From CBDFKK01 sp965248815 (GTDB taxonomy: Bacteria > Pseudomonadota > Alphaproteobacteria > SMXP01): DNA of 64,000 bases. Below are positions 18,051-27,393 of the stretch, one piece after another. The notes under the pieces are model-generated. The model was not told where the DNA came from. It made no database searches and saw only the letters and a list, made by a program, of their open reading frames with translations. The first letter of the stretch is position 1; the number at the start of each line of letters is the position of its first letter. The translations under genes were made by a program, and so were the position numbers. Location of the stretch: contig CBDFKK010000007.1 in the NCBI GenBank assembly GCA_965248815.1, positions 558,001 to 622,000 on the forward strand, in the 5' to 3' direction.

Positions 18051-19357
18051 TGTTGGCCATTGACAATCGACGCGGACTCAAGGATCGCGTCACTACCAGT
18101 CCAAGAAGTGATGTTGTAACGGCGTTGGATGTCGGCACTACGAAAGTGAGCTGCTTTATTGCTAAGGTAGAAGTCGATAATCCTCGAGAACGGCTGCCAG
18201 TTCGCGTCGTCGGCATCGGTCATCAGCTCTCGCTCGGCATGCGCAAAGGCGCTGTTACCGATATGGATCAGATGGAAGATGCTATTCGTGCGGCTGTTGA
18301 AGCTGCAGAACGAATGGCGGGGACGACTATTCGGCGGGTAGTCGTTAATCTGACTGCGGGTCACCCTGCGAGCCAGACGATTAGCGTTGGCGCTTCCGTT
18401 GCAGGTCGCCCGATTCGCGACGACGATCTAAAGAGATTGCTGCGTTATGGCCGAAAGCAATGCCAACCCGAAGATCGTACTATTGTCCATGCGATACCGA
18501 CCTCATATTCGATTGATGGAAATCACGGCATTCAAGATCCGAGAGGCATGTTTGGTGAGCGGCTCGGGGTATTGTTGCATGTAGTTTCGGCTGCCACAGC
18601 ACCGCTGCAGAATCTTGCACTTTCAGTTCAGCGCTGCCATCTCGATGTATCTCATTTCGTGGCATCGCCCTATGCGAGCGGATTGTCCTGTCTTGTCGAT
18701 GACGAAAAAGACTTGGGAGTCATTTGCGTTGATATGGGTGGTGGAACGACTTCTATGAGCGTCTTTGCAGAAGGCACTTGCTTGCATACTGACGTCGTGA
18801 GTCTAGGGGGTATTCAAGTAACAAATGATATTGCACGCGGTCTTTCAACTCCCGTCGCGAGCGCCGAAAGGATTAAGACCCTCTACGGTAGCGCGCTCGC
18901 GGGGCCGACCGATGACCGAGAAATGATTGATGTGCCGCTCGTCGGAGAGGAAGGCAATTCTACTAATCGAGTGCCGCGTTCTTTATTGATTGGCGTCATT
19001 CAACCCCGCCTAGAAGAGATTTTCGAGCTGGTGCGTGATCGTCTAGCCGATAGCGGGCTTGAAAATGCAATCGGCAAGAGGTTGGTCCTCACTGGAGGAG
19101 GCAGTCAGTTGACGGGCGTAAGAGAGCTAGCCGCGCGAATTTTTGAAAAAAATGTTCGGCTCGGTCGCCCGCTAAAGCTCCTTGGATTGGCAGATGCGGC
19201 GGGCGGCCCTGCATTCTCGACCTGCGCTGGACTTTTGAATTACGCAGCGTCGTCACCTGCCGAAGCATTAAGAACTGAGCCCGAAGTCGAGTCACCTACC
19301 GCGATTCGGGACGGTCAGATAGCAAAAATTGGACGGTGGCTCAAAATGAATTTCTAG
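18050..19357 (+). CDS. ftsA: Cell division protein FtsA
   Basis: Actin-like ATPase that tethers FtsZ to the membrane. Phosphate loops ALDVGTTKVSCFIA (about residue 24-37) and VDMGGGTTSMSVF, the 1C subdomain (VVVNLTAGHPAS) and the adenosine motif VLTGGGSQLTGV are visible. The last residues, KIGRWLKMNF, form the amphipathic membrane-targeting helix. Start overlaps the ftsQ stop (TAATG); there is an 85-base gap before ftsZ, which may hold a further promoter or processing site. Confidence 0.95.
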   Translation: MLAIDNRRGLKDRVTTSPRSDVVTALDVGTTKVSCFIAKVEVDNPRERLPVRVVGIGHQLSLGMRKGAVTDMDQMEDAIRAAVEAAERMAGTTIRRVVVNLTAGHPASQTISVGASVAGRPIRDDDLKRLLRYGRKQCQPEDRTIVHAIPTSYSIDGNHGIQDPRGMFGERLGVLLHVVSAATAPLQNLALSVQRCHLDVSHFVASPYASGLSCLVDDEKDLGVICVDMGGGTTSMSVFAEGTCLHTDVVSLGGIQVTNDIARGLSTPVASAERIKTLYGSALAGPTDDREMIDVPLVGEEGNSTNRVPRSLLIGVIQPRLEEIFELVRDRLADSGLENAIGKRLVLTGGGSQLTGVRELAARIFEKNVRLGRPLKLLGLADAAGGPAFSTCAGLLNYAASSPAEALRTEPEVESPTAIRDGQIAKIGRWLKMNF

Positions 19358-19442
19358 ACGAACGGCTAAAGAATCGGAGAAGAATAAACAACTGGGTTCG
19401 GTGTGGTTATCAGAGTGCGGCTGAAAAAAATTGGAGGCAACC

Positions 19443-21080
19443 ATGACAATAAATCTTAGCGTTCCGGAGCTGAATGAACTTAGGCCCCGAATCACCGTAT
19501 TTGGGATTGGCGGTGCCGGCGGCAATGCCGTCGCGAATATGATCAAAGCAAACCTAGGCGGTGTGGAATTCGTTGTCGCCAATACCGATGCGCAGGCTTT
19601 AGCACAGTCATCCTGTGATCGGCGGATACAGATGGGTGCCTCAATTACAGAGGGCCTAGGTGCCGGATCCAGGCCCGAGATTGGGCAGGCTGCAGCAGAA
19701 GAATCGTTGGCCGAAATTATGGATCACCTTTCTGGCTGCCACATGGTTTTCATAACTGCTGGTATGGGCGGTGGAACCGGCACAGGCGCTGCGCCTGTCA
19801 TTGCGCGTTTTGCAAAAGACCAGGGTATTCTTACAGTCGGTGTCGTTACCAAGCCTTTTCAATTTGAAGGTGCCAGAAGGATGCGCACCGCCGAAGCTGG
19901 GATTGAAGAGTTTCAAAAATACGCCGACACGCTGCTTATCATTCCAAATCAAAACTTGTTCCGCGTTGCAAATGAGCACACGACTTTTGCGGACGCCTTT
20001 TCTATGGCCGACGAGGTGCTGCACTGCGGTGTCAGGGGAATTACTGATTTGATGGTCATGCCTGGCCTTATTAATCTTGACTTTGCCGATGTAAGAGCTG
20101 TGATGAATGAGATGGGTAAAGCGATGATGGGGACTGGCGAAGCAGAAGGCGAAAAACGTGCGCTCGAGTCTGCGGAAGCAGCGATTTCGAATCCGTTGCT
20201 CGACGACGTATCCATGCAAGGCGCAAGAGGTGTTCTCATCAATATTTCCGGAGGGCCGGATCTGGGACTGTACGAAGTAGATGAGGCCGCCAATCGCATT
20301 CGATCTGAAGTTGATCCGGAAGCGAACATTATTGTGGGTTCAACTTTCGACGAAAATCTTGAAGGACGTTTGCGTGTTTCGGTAGTTGCGACCGGAATCG
20401 ATGTTGAAGAAAACGTCGTACCCCTACCGGAAACAGCGACAGTTGCCTCTTTTGGCGGTGGCGGTTCGCTTGCCGTTGCCCGGGCCCCCACATCAACACC
20501 AAGCGTCGTTACAATGACCGAGACCATTCGCGAAGAATTCGAGGTCAAGCGACAGGCCGAAACAAAGGCGGTAACACAAAGCGAAGTGAAGCCGGCTGTC
20601 ATTGCTCCACAGTTGCAACCCGTCAAAACGGCAGTGCAAGCTGAAACGTCAGTCGATGTCAGCGTTCCTCAAACCGATCCTGTAAGATCTGGACTTCGGG
20701 CGGGTCTCGGTATCGATCCAGGTCCGGAACTGGAACCTGCAACAGCAGCAATGCCGGCTGAACAAGATTCAGTCGTTGAATCACAGCAGCGAGAACTCCA
20801 TCCGACAGTAAAACGTAAGTCCAGTTTGAGCGTTTTCGATCGGATGATGGCTGGGGTCAAGTCCGCGCGCCTGGCCAACCGACCCGCTCAAGATGTTCGA
20901 GGAGCACCGCCGTTGCAAAGCTTGAATAAACCGCTGCCACCTTTGGAAAGGGGGCAAGCGCCGGATTCAACTGGTACCGCGCCGGCAGTTCCTCAAAAGC
21001 CAAAAGAGCAGCTCTTTTCTGTTTCCGAAGAAGAAGAGCAGCTTGAAATCCCTGCCTTTCTTCGACGACAAGCAAACTAA
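19443..21080 (+). CDS. ftsZ: Cell division GTPase FtsZ
   Basis: Tubulin-like GTPase that forms the Z ring. The nucleotide loop GGGTGTG is at residues 109-115, with IFGIGGAGGNAV near the start and the T7 loop NLDFADVRAVMNEMG (synergy Asp) present. The folded core ends near residue 325; a long disordered linker of about 200 residues rich in Pro, Glu, Gln and Val follows, typical of alphaproteobacteria, and the conserved C-terminal peptide LEIPAFLRRQAN that binds FtsA closes it. ATG 19443 has GGAGGC a few bases upstream; the in-frame TTG at 19431 is unlikely. Confidence 0.97.
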   Translation: MTINLSVPELNELRPRITVFGIGGAGGNAVANMIKANLGGVEFVVANTDAQALAQSSCDRRIQMGASITEGLGAGSRPEIGQAAAEESLAEIMDHLSGCHMVFITAGMGGGTGTGAAPVIARFAKDQGILTVGVVTKPFQFEGARRMRTAEAGIEEFQKYADTLLIIPNQNLFRVANEHTTFADAFSMADEVLHCGVRGITDLMVMPGLINLDFADVRAVMNEMGKAMMGTGEAEGEKRALESAEAAISNPLLDDVSMQGARGVLINISGGPDLGLYEVDEAANRIRSEVDPEANIIVGSTFDENLEGRLRVSVVATGIDVEENVVPLPETATVASFGGGGSLAVARAPTSTPSVVTMTETIREEFEVKRQAETKAVTQSEVKPAVIAPQLQPVKTAVQAETSVDVSVPQTDPVRSGLRAGLGIDPGPELEPATAAMPAEQDSVVESQQRELHPTVKRKSSLSVFDRMMAGVKSARLANRPAQDVRGAPPLQSLNKPLPPLERGQAPDSTGTAPAVPQKPKEQLFSVSEEEEQLEIPAFLRRQAN

Positions 21081-21090
21081 TTAGCGTTCA

Positions 21091-21116
21091 GCAGCCTTGC
21101 CTTTCAGCAAGGCTGC
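21091..21116 (+). terminator. Hairpin after ftsZ
   Basis: A perfect 10-base-pair stem GCAGCCTTGC/GCAAGGCTGC with a six-base loop CTTTCA, starting ten bases after the ftsZ stop. It has no T-run downstream, so it may act as a weak terminator, a 3' stability element, or both. It is well placed to close the dcw transcript. Confidence 0.6.
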
Positions 21117-21431
21117 CTCGTTCACACTACTGTGATTAGCCAGTTCCGTAATGCCTCGACGCAACGTTGAAGCAAATGCAGGGGAGTTGGTGCCCCTAAC
21201 AAACATTTAATGGCGGAGAGAAACATACGGTAATAAAGATTTATTTGGTTTGACCTAATCTGCGCTGTTAGAAGAGAATAACAGTGTTGTGTTTGTAGTG
21301 AGTAAGGGGGTGTGAGAGGTGAGACGAGGGGACGCCATTGTGGCCGAAGAAAGCCGCCTGTTCTCCAGAATCAAGTCAATGTACGTGACTTATGAGTCGG
21401 CCTTGTCTCCTTTTCTGGGGGTTTAAATTTC
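21117..21431. other. Gap between ftsZ and lpxC
   Basis: About 315 bases that separate the dcw operon from lpxC. It holds an inverted repeat CTGTTA/TAACAG (21265-21270, 21279-21284), a TTGACC hexamer at 21250-21255 that could be a -35 element, a purine-rich G-run stretch at 21304-21331, and a possible 28-codon leader ORF at 21340-21426. The lpxC promoter probably lies in the first half. Confidence 0.5.
21340..21426 (+). CDS. Possible leader peptide before lpxC
   Basis: A 28-codon reading frame from GTG 21340 to TAA 21424-21426. The start is preceded by GAGGGGA with a seven-base spacer, a ribosome site better than that of many genes in the window, and the stop lies five bases before the lpxC ATG with the G-run that would serve lpxC inside its last codons. 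The predicted peptide begins MAEESRLFSRIK and shows no known motif. It may be a translated leader that couples to lpxC, or chance. No homology is known to me. Confidence 0.3.
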   Translation: MAEESRLFSRIKSMYVTYESALSPFLGV

Positions 21432-22373
21432 ATGTTGCCAGTTGTGCCACAAACAACGCTCAAGCATCAAGTTTCATGTACGGGTGTAGGTCTCCATTGC
21501 GGCGCGAAAATTCTTATGTGCCTCAGGCCTGGAGCGCCTTCTACAGGAATCGTATTCAAACGAATTGACGTTCCGCGTGGATCGCAAATCATTAAGGCGC
21601 AGCACGATGCAGTCAGCGATACCCTTCTCGGCACAACTATTAGCAATTCTTCAGGGGTTGGCATCTCTACAATCGAGCATTTGATGGCAGCATTGGCTGG
21701 TAGCGGTGTCGATAATGTGTTGGTTGAACTTGACGGTCCAGAAGTGCCTATCATGGATGGGAGCGCCGCGCCCTTTGTGTTTTTGATTGAATGTGCTGGC
21801 ATTCTGGAATTGGAAGCCCCTCGCAAAGCAATTCGCATTCTAAGCGACATTTCTGTTGGTGATGAACGTCAGTCAGCTACTCTATCGCCCGGAGCTGGCT
21901 TTAGCGCTGACGTTGAAATTAACTACGACAATCCGACAATTTTCCGCCAGCGTTATGAATTTAAATTTTCACCAGCCTCTTTTAAAGTTGAGCTTTGCCG
22001 AGCGCGTACCTTCGGCTTTCTTCAAGACGTTGAACGATTGCGCAAGTGTGGACGAGCTCGAGGCGGTTCCTTAGACAATGCCGTCGTTATCGATGGCGAT
22101 ATGATTCTTAATCAAGGAGGATTGCGCTATCCCGATGAATTCGTCCGTCACAAATTATTAGACATCATTGGGGATTTATATTTGGTAGGCGCCCCAATTG
22201 TCGGCCGCTTCATGGCTGTCCGGCCAGGCCACGCTCTAAACCTGCAGCTCGTAAGCGAATTGCACAACAAAAGAGAGGCATGGGAGTTCACAACGATTCC
22301 AGCTGATACTACTGAATCCGAAGTTTCATCTTATATAGATGCGGCTGACGGATTGACTGCACAACTGGCCTAG
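21432..22373 (+). CDS. lpxC: UDP-3-O-acyl-GlcNAc deacetylase LpxC
   Basis: Zinc enzyme of the committed step of lipid A synthesis in the cytoplasm. Zinc ligands are His83 (IEHLMAALAG), His240 and Asp244 (HKLLDIIGDLYL); the catalytic Glu82 precedes His83, and GHALNLQLV near 275 supplies the general acid His. At 313 residues it is of normal length. GGGG at 21417-21420 precedes the ATG. Lipid A synthesis next to the dcw cluster is standard in alphaproteobacteria and proteobacteria generally. Confidence 0.96.
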   Translation: MLPVVPQTTLKHQVSCTGVGLHCGAKILMCLRPGAPSTGIVFKRIDVPRGSQIIKAQHDAVSDTLLGTTISNSSGVGISTIEHLMAALAGSGVDNVLVELDGPEVPIMDGSAAPFVFLIECAGILELEAPRKAIRILSDISVGDERQSATLSPGAGFSADVEINYDNPTIFRQRYEFKFSPASFKVELCRARTFGFLQDVERLRKCGRARGGSLDNAVVIDGDMILNQGGLRYPDEFVRHKLLDIIGDLYLVGAPIVGRFMAVRPGHALNLQLVSELHNKREAWEFTTIPADTTESEVSSYIDAADGLTAQLA

Positions 22374-22682
22374 GCATTGCGGCTCATTCAATCACAGCCA
22401 TTGAAAGTCTTGGCAGTGATTTTGCATTGGTTACTGTAGACATGCGGCAGAGCAGTCCGGCCGGCTTTGATCTAAATTATTGATTTCATTGAATTTTTCA
22501 GAGCTGTTAGGGGCTATGGCCCTCATGCAATCTTTGCTTTACAAAGTAAGCATAGGGGCTGCATGCTTGACGTCCCGGCTGAAGTTCCGTCTTTCCGGCG
22601 AGAAAGCACGGTATCGTATCGAATGGAAAAATCGATGGTAAATGCAAATTCAAGCGAGCCGCAAACGTTAGTGCGAGACTTG
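22374..22682. other. Gap between lpxC and bamD
   Basis: About 310 bases if bamD starts at 22683. The open frame of bamD extends back to ATG 22563 but the extra residues do not look like a signal peptide. GCTTTAC/GTAAGC (22535-22550) can form a small stem. I see no clear promoter or separate gene. Confidence 0.4.
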
Positions 22683-23516
22683 GTGAAAAAAAGTGCTCGT
22701 GCTTGTGCCGCATTCATTTGTGTCTTTGCACTTTCTGCCTGTTCTGGTGACGACGAGCAATTAGAGTATGTCGAGCGGCCAGTCGAAACGATATACAATA
22801 TTGCGCTGGATAAACTGTCGGAAAAAAATTATCGCGATGCGGCGTTATATTTTGATGAAGTAGAGCGTCAGCATCCTTATTCGGTATGGGCTCGACGCGC
22901 CATGCTCATGTCGTCTTATTCATACTACCAGTTCAACAAGTATGATGAGGCAATTCTGGCAGCAGAGCGGTTTATCGGATTGCATCCAGGCAACCGTGAT
23001 GCGCCCTACGCGTACTACCTGATTGCCATTTCGTATTACGAGCAAATTTCCGATGTTGGACGTGATCAGGAGATGACCGAAAAGGCGCTGAAATCATTGC
23101 AAGAAGTTGTCCGTCGCTACCCGCAAAGCGAATATGCGCGAGATGCTCGCCTTAAGATCGATATGACGGTTGATCACTTAGCCGGCAAGGAAATGGATAT
23201 CGGCCGTTACTATCTCGAGCGCGGCCAATACGTTGCTGCCATCAATAGGTTCCGCAATGTGATTGAGACCTATCAAACCACGAGCCATGTGCCGGAAGCG
23301 TTGCACAGGCTAACCGAATCATATTTGTCGATGGGTATAGCTGGGGAGGCTCAGTCATCGGCCGCCGTCCTTGGCTACAACTTCCCGGGCAGCGAGTGGT
23401 ATGAAAATAGTTATGCGCTGTTGACGGACCAAAATTTGGAACCGGTCACCAACGACAAGTCTTGGATTGCTCGAGCACTCGGTGGCGTCGGTGGCGCCGT
23501 GGATTGGGTGTTCTAA
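22683..23516 (+). CDS. bamD: Outer membrane assembly lipoprotein BamD
   Basis: Lipoprotein of the BAM complex that inserts beta-barrel proteins in the outer membrane. From GTG 22683 the product (277 residues) begins with a compact lipoprotein signal, KKSARACAAFICVFALSAC, with lipobox LSAC and Cys20 as lipid site. Five TPR-like repeats follow (YNIALDKLSEKNYRDAALYFDEVERQHP first). Earlier in-frame starts at 22563, 22623 and 22635 would push the lipid Cys to position 60, 40 or 36, which is too long, so GTG is preferred although its ribosome site is weak. Confidence 0.92.
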   Translation: MKKSARACAAFICVFALSACSGDDEQLEYVERPVETIYNIALDKLSEKNYRDAALYFDEVERQHPYSVWARRAMLMSSYSYYQFNKYDEAILAAERFIGLHPGNRDAPYAYYLIAISYYEQISDVGRDQEMTEKALKSLQEVVRRYPQSEYARDARLKIDMTVDHLAGKEMDIGRYYLERGQYVAAINRFRNVIETYQTTSHVPEALHRLTESYLSMGIAGEAQSSAAVLGYNFPGSEWYENSYALLTDQNLEPVTNDKSWIARALGGVGGAVDWVF

Positions 23517-23563
23517 CTTAGGTCTAGCCTCATTTAACTCGACGCGTCGGATTGAAGCTTCAT

Positions 23564-25261
23564 ATGCTGGTCGGTCTGTCAATCCGCGACATCGTCCTCA
23601 TCAAAAAATTGGAATTGGAATTTGGCCCGGGTCTCTGGGCGCTTACGGGCGAAACAGGGGCGGGTAAATCAATCCTTTTGGACGCGCTTGGGCTGGCCCT
23701 AGGGGCGCGGGCCGATCGAGGTCTAGTGCGACAGGGGCAGGCCCAGGCGGTGGCCGCGGCCGAGTTCGACATTGAAGACAATCATCCTGTTTGGACTCTG
23801 TTGGAAGAGCACGGCCTCGGCGCGGGCCCGCAGCTCATTCTCCGCCGCATTCAGGCAAGCGATGGGCGCAGCCGCGCATTCATAAATGATCAACCCGTAG
23901 GGGTTGCAACACTCAAAGAAGTCGGAGAGTTATTGGTCGAGGTTCACGGGCAACAGGACGACCGGCTATTGCTGAATACAGCGCTTCATCGAGAGCTTTT
24001 GGATGTATTTGGCGCGGTCGAAGTGCTCGCGAAGAAGACCGCCTTGGCATTCGGGCAATTGACCACAGCCCGCGCCACGCTACAAGAAGAGACCGACCGG
24101 CTTTCTTCAATGCAGTCAGATGTAAGTTATTTGAATCATGCCATCGAAGAGATCGATCGACTGTCTCCCAGCGTTGATGAGGAGAAGACTTTGGCCGACG
24201 AACGCCGCGTCATGATGAATTCTGAAAAGATCAGCGGCGCGCTTGGCGACGCATTGAGTTCGTTGGCCGATGATGGCGGAAGTTCGGGCCGGCTAAGCGC
24301 CGCCATTAAGCAGCTGGAAAGAGAAACCAACACGGCCCAAGATCAAATGGCACCCATTGTCTCCGCTTTGGACCGCGCTTTGGTGGAAACGCAAGATGCC
24401 ACCGACGTCGTTCAAAAGGCATTGGTGCAGTTCAGATTTGATCAGAACCGACTTGATGTTTTGGAAGAGAGGCTGTTTGCGCTTCGCGCTCTAGCCCGCA
24501 AGCACGACGTTTCAGTTGCCGAATTGGGCAGTATACGGGACCGGCTCGCAAGTCAATTGGACGATGCTGAAAATGCTCAAGACAGGCTTGAAGCTCTCCA
24601 AGCTGACGTAGGAAAATGCCGGGACGTTTTTACGTCTTTGGCGACCAAACTCAGCGCAAAACGCCAGTCTGCAGCCGGACAATTGGACAAGGCGGTCGCC
24701 AAAGAGCTCAAACCTCTCAAGCTGGATAGCGGAATATTTCGAACCAAGTTTGAATCATTGCCCGAAGAGAAGGCGGGACCGAGCGGCCGTGATCGCATTA
24801 GTTTTGAAGTTTCGACCAATCCCGGTGCGCCGATGGGGCCGCTTACTCAAATTGCATCGGGCGGAGAATTGTCCCGCTTTGTTTTGGCATTGAAAGTAGC
24901 CATTGCGCGCAAGGGCGAGGCGACAACTCTCATATTCGATGAAGTCGACCGCGGCGTTGGCGGGGCGGTCGCAGACGCCGTAGGCGAACGATTGCAGCGC
25001 ATTGCCCAAGACGGACAAGTTTTGGTCGTTACGCATTCGCCTCAAGTGGCAGCGCGGGCCTCAAATCATTTTCGTATCAACAAAAAGTCTGGGGCCAAGA
25101 GTAAAGCAGTGACGAATGTAACGCTTTTGGATCGAAAAGCACGACAGGAAGAAATTGCGAGAATGCTGTCCGCTGCAACAATAACGGGGGAAGCACGCGC
25201 CGCGGCAAAAAGCTTGTTGTCGACTTCCGAACAGACCAAAAAGACGGGCACGGCGGGCTAA
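23564..25261 (+). CDS. recN: DNA repair protein RecN
   Basis: SMC-like ATPase that acts in recombinational repair of double-strand breaks. Walker A GETGAGKS is at residues 29-36; a coiled-coil middle region (about 150-360) is followed by the ABC signature ASGGELSRFVLALK and Walker B TLIFDEVDRGVGG, then VLVVTHSPQVAARA. The product has 565 residues. Start ATG 23564 (MLVGLSIRDIVLI) matches family starts; a TTG at 23552 would add four residues. It overlaps ligA by TAATG. Confidence 0.95.
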   Translation: MLVGLSIRDIVLIKKLELEFGPGLWALTGETGAGKSILLDALGLALGARADRGLVRQGQAQAVAAAEFDIEDNHPVWTLLEEHGLGAGPQLILRRIQASDGRSRAFINDQPVGVATLKEVGELLVEVHGQQDDRLLLNTALHRELLDVFGAVEVLAKKTALAFGQLTTARATLQEETDRLSSMQSDVSYLNHAIEEIDRLSPSVDEEKTLADERRVMMNSEKISGALGDALSSLADDGGSSGRLSAAIKQLERETNTAQDQMAPIVSALDRALVETQDATDVVQKALVQFRFDQNRLDVLEERLFALRALARKHDVSVAELGSIRDRLASQLDDAENAQDRLEALQADVGKCRDVFTSLATKLSAKRQSAAGQLDKAVAKELKPLKLDSGIFRTKFESLPEEKAGPSGRDRISFEVSTNPGAPMGPLTQIASGGELSRFVLALKVAIARKGEATTLIFDEVDRGVGGAVADAVGERLQRIAQDGQVLVVTHSPQVAARASNHFRINKKSGAKSKAVTNVTLLDRKARQEEIARMLSAATITGEARAAAKSLLSTSEQTKKTGTAG

Positions 25262-27387
25262 TGGCCGGAAACAAGGGTGCGCGAAGCACGCCGGGCGTGA
25301 ACATTGAAAAGCTAACGAAAGCGCAAGCCAAGATCGAGCTCGGACGCCTGGCGCAAGAGATCGCAGAACACGATCGTGCCTACCATCAAGACGACCAGCC
25401 GAAAATCTCTGACGCCGACTACGATTTATTGAGGCAGCGTAATGAAGCCATTGAAGGTCGATTTCCGGGTCTCGTTCGCGCCGACAGCCCAAGCCAGAAG
25501 GTCGGTTCCGCCCCTGCAGAGAAGTTTGAAAAAGTTATCCATGCAAGGCCAATGCTGTCTCTCGGAAACGCTTTTGACGAAGCGGATGTCGAAGACTTTC
25601 GTCAAAGAATCGGCAGATTTCTAAATTTGAAGAATGAAGTCATTGCGATTACAGCGGAGCCCAAGATTGATGGACTCTCTGCGTCGCTTCGCTATGAAAA
25701 AGGCGACTTTGTGCTAGGGGCCACGCGCGGCGACGGCCAAGTCGGCGAAAACATCACCCAAAATCTGATGACCGTTAAGGACGTGCCGCGCAAGCTAAAG
25801 CCGAAGAACGTTCCCGATATTATAGAAGTCAGAGGTGAAGTCTTCATGAGTCATGAGGACTTCACCTCCCTGAATGTGCGCCAAGAGAAAGAAGGAAAAC
25901 CTCCCTTTGCCAATCCGCGTAACGCCGCCGCTGGGTCACTACGCCAGCTAGATCCTTCAATCACTGCGCAACGCCCTTTACGGTTCTTTGCGTATGCCTG
26001 GGGCGAAATGAGAGCTGTTCCCGGTGACACGCAAATGGCGATTATCGATCAGTTTCGAAAGTGGGGCTTCCAAACAAATCCTATGATTCGGCGATGTGAA
26101 ACTGTCGATGAGCTTTTGGAGGCTTACAAGGACATTGAAGCCCAGCGCACAACTCTTGGATACGATATTGACGGTGTTGTCTACAAAGTTGATCGGCTTG
26201 ATTGGCAGGAGCGATTGGGATTTGTGTCCAGGGCGCCCCGATGGGCAATAGCTCACAAGTTTCCTGCAGAGCAAGCCACGACTATCCTTAATGATATCGA
26301 AATACAAGTGGGACGTACCGGTTCGCTGACCCCCGTTGCTAAACTCGAGCCCGTGACCGTAGGCGGCGTCGTGGTTTCAAACGCCACTCTTCACAACGAA
26401 GATGAGATCGAACGAAAAGGCGTCAGAGTAGGTGATACGGTCGTTGTTCAGCGAGCTGGAGACGTGATTCCACAAGTGGTTGGCGTCATTACCGAAAAAC
26501 GTCATAAGAAGTCCAAACAATTCAAGTTCCCCGAAAAGTGTCCCGTCTGTGACTCCCATGCGGTTCGGGAAATCAATCCGAAGACAGGCAAACTGGACGC
26601 GGTTCGTCGATGTACCGGCGGGCTTATTTGCTCGGCCCAGGCGGTCGAGCGTTTGAAGCATTTTGTTTCACGCAATGCATTCGACATTGAAGGTTTGGGT
26701 GAAAAGCAAATCGAAGCGTTTTGGACTGAGGAACTTATAAAAGGACCGGCTGATATTTTCCGGCTCGAAGAGCGGGATAAAAGGAGCAAACACAATCTTG
26801 CCGAACGAGAAGGTTGGGGCGAAACTTCGGTCCGAAATTTATTCGCGGCTATTGACGAAAGGCGAGTCATCGATCTTGATCGCTTCCTCTTTGCATTGGG
26901 TATCCGCCATATTGGAGAATCTACAGCACGGCTTTTGGCAAAGAATTATGGATCCATTGATTCTGTCGTGGAAGCCTTGACCAAAGCCAATGATCGCGCG
27001 AGTGACGCATATTCCGAATTGGTGTCGATTGATGGAATTGGCGAAGTCGTCGCAGAGGCGATCGTCGAGTTTTTCGGCGAAGCCCACAACAGAAAGATGT
27101 TGAGCGCTCTGCTCAAAGTCGTCGAAGTCAATTCATTCGAAGCGCCAACCGGCGATAGTCCGGTGGCGGGCAAGACCGTGGTATTTACGGGCACTCTAGA
27201 AAAGATGACGAGGAATGAGGCCAAGGCGCGTGCGGAATCGCTTGGCGCCAAAGTATCGGGTTCAGTGTCGAAAAAGACGGACATCGTCGTGGTCGGGCCC
27301 GGCGCCGGGTCGAAGAGAACGAAGGCCGAGGATTTAGGTCTGACGATCTTGGACGAAGATGGCTGGCTCGAGCTAATAGCGGACTAA
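25261..27387 (+). CDS. ligA: NAD-dependent DNA ligase LigA
   Basis: Seals nicks in replication and repair using NAD+. Domain order: Ia domain (YHQDDQPKISDADYD), adenylation domain with active-site Lys135 (EPKIDG), OB fold, a four-cysteine zinc finger (Cys427, 430, 451, 457), helix-hairpin-helix repeats (about 500-610) and a C-terminal BRCT domain from about 630 (GKTVVFTGTLEKMTRNEAKA). The 708-residue length is usual. It ends six bases from the convergent aminopeptidase P gene, leaving little room for a terminator. Confidence 0.97.
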   Translation: MAGNKGARSTPGVNIEKLTKAQAKIELGRLAQEIAEHDRAYHQDDQPKISDADYDLLRQRNEAIEGRFPGLVRADSPSQKVGSAPAEKFEKVIHARPMLSLGNAFDEADVEDFRQRIGRFLNLKNEVIAITAEPKIDGLSASLRYEKGDFVLGATRGDGQVGENITQNLMTVKDVPRKLKPKNVPDIIEVRGEVFMSHEDFTSLNVRQEKEGKPPFANPRNAAAGSLRQLDPSITAQRPLRFFAYAWGEMRAVPGDTQMAIIDQFRKWGFQTNPMIRRCETVDELLEAYKDIEAQRTTLGYDIDGVVYKVDRLDWQERLGFVSRAPRWAIAHKFPAEQATTILNDIEIQVGRTGSLTPVAKLEPVTVGGVVVSNATLHNEDEIERKGVRVGDTVVVQRAGDVIPQVVGVITEKRHKKSKQFKFPEKCPVCDSHAVREINPKTGKLDAVRRCTGGLICSAQAVERLKHFVSRNAFDIEGLGEKQIEAFWTEELIKGPADIFRLEERDKRSKHNLAEREGWGETSVRNLFAAIDERRVIDLDRFLFALGIRHIGESTARLLAKNYGSIDSVVEALTKANDRASDAYSELVSIDGIGEVVAEAIVEFFGEAHNRKMLSALLKVVEVNSFEAPTGDSPVAGKTVVFTGTLEKMTRNEAKARAESLGAKVSGSVSKKTDIVVVGPGAGSKRTKAEDLGLTILDEDGWLELIAD

Positions 27388-27393
27388 CCAACT

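Noticed and set aside
19656..20626. Minus-strand frames of 187 and 225 codons opposite ftsZ
   Set aside because: Shadows of ftsZ with low-complexity Ser/Thr/Arg composition and no domain.
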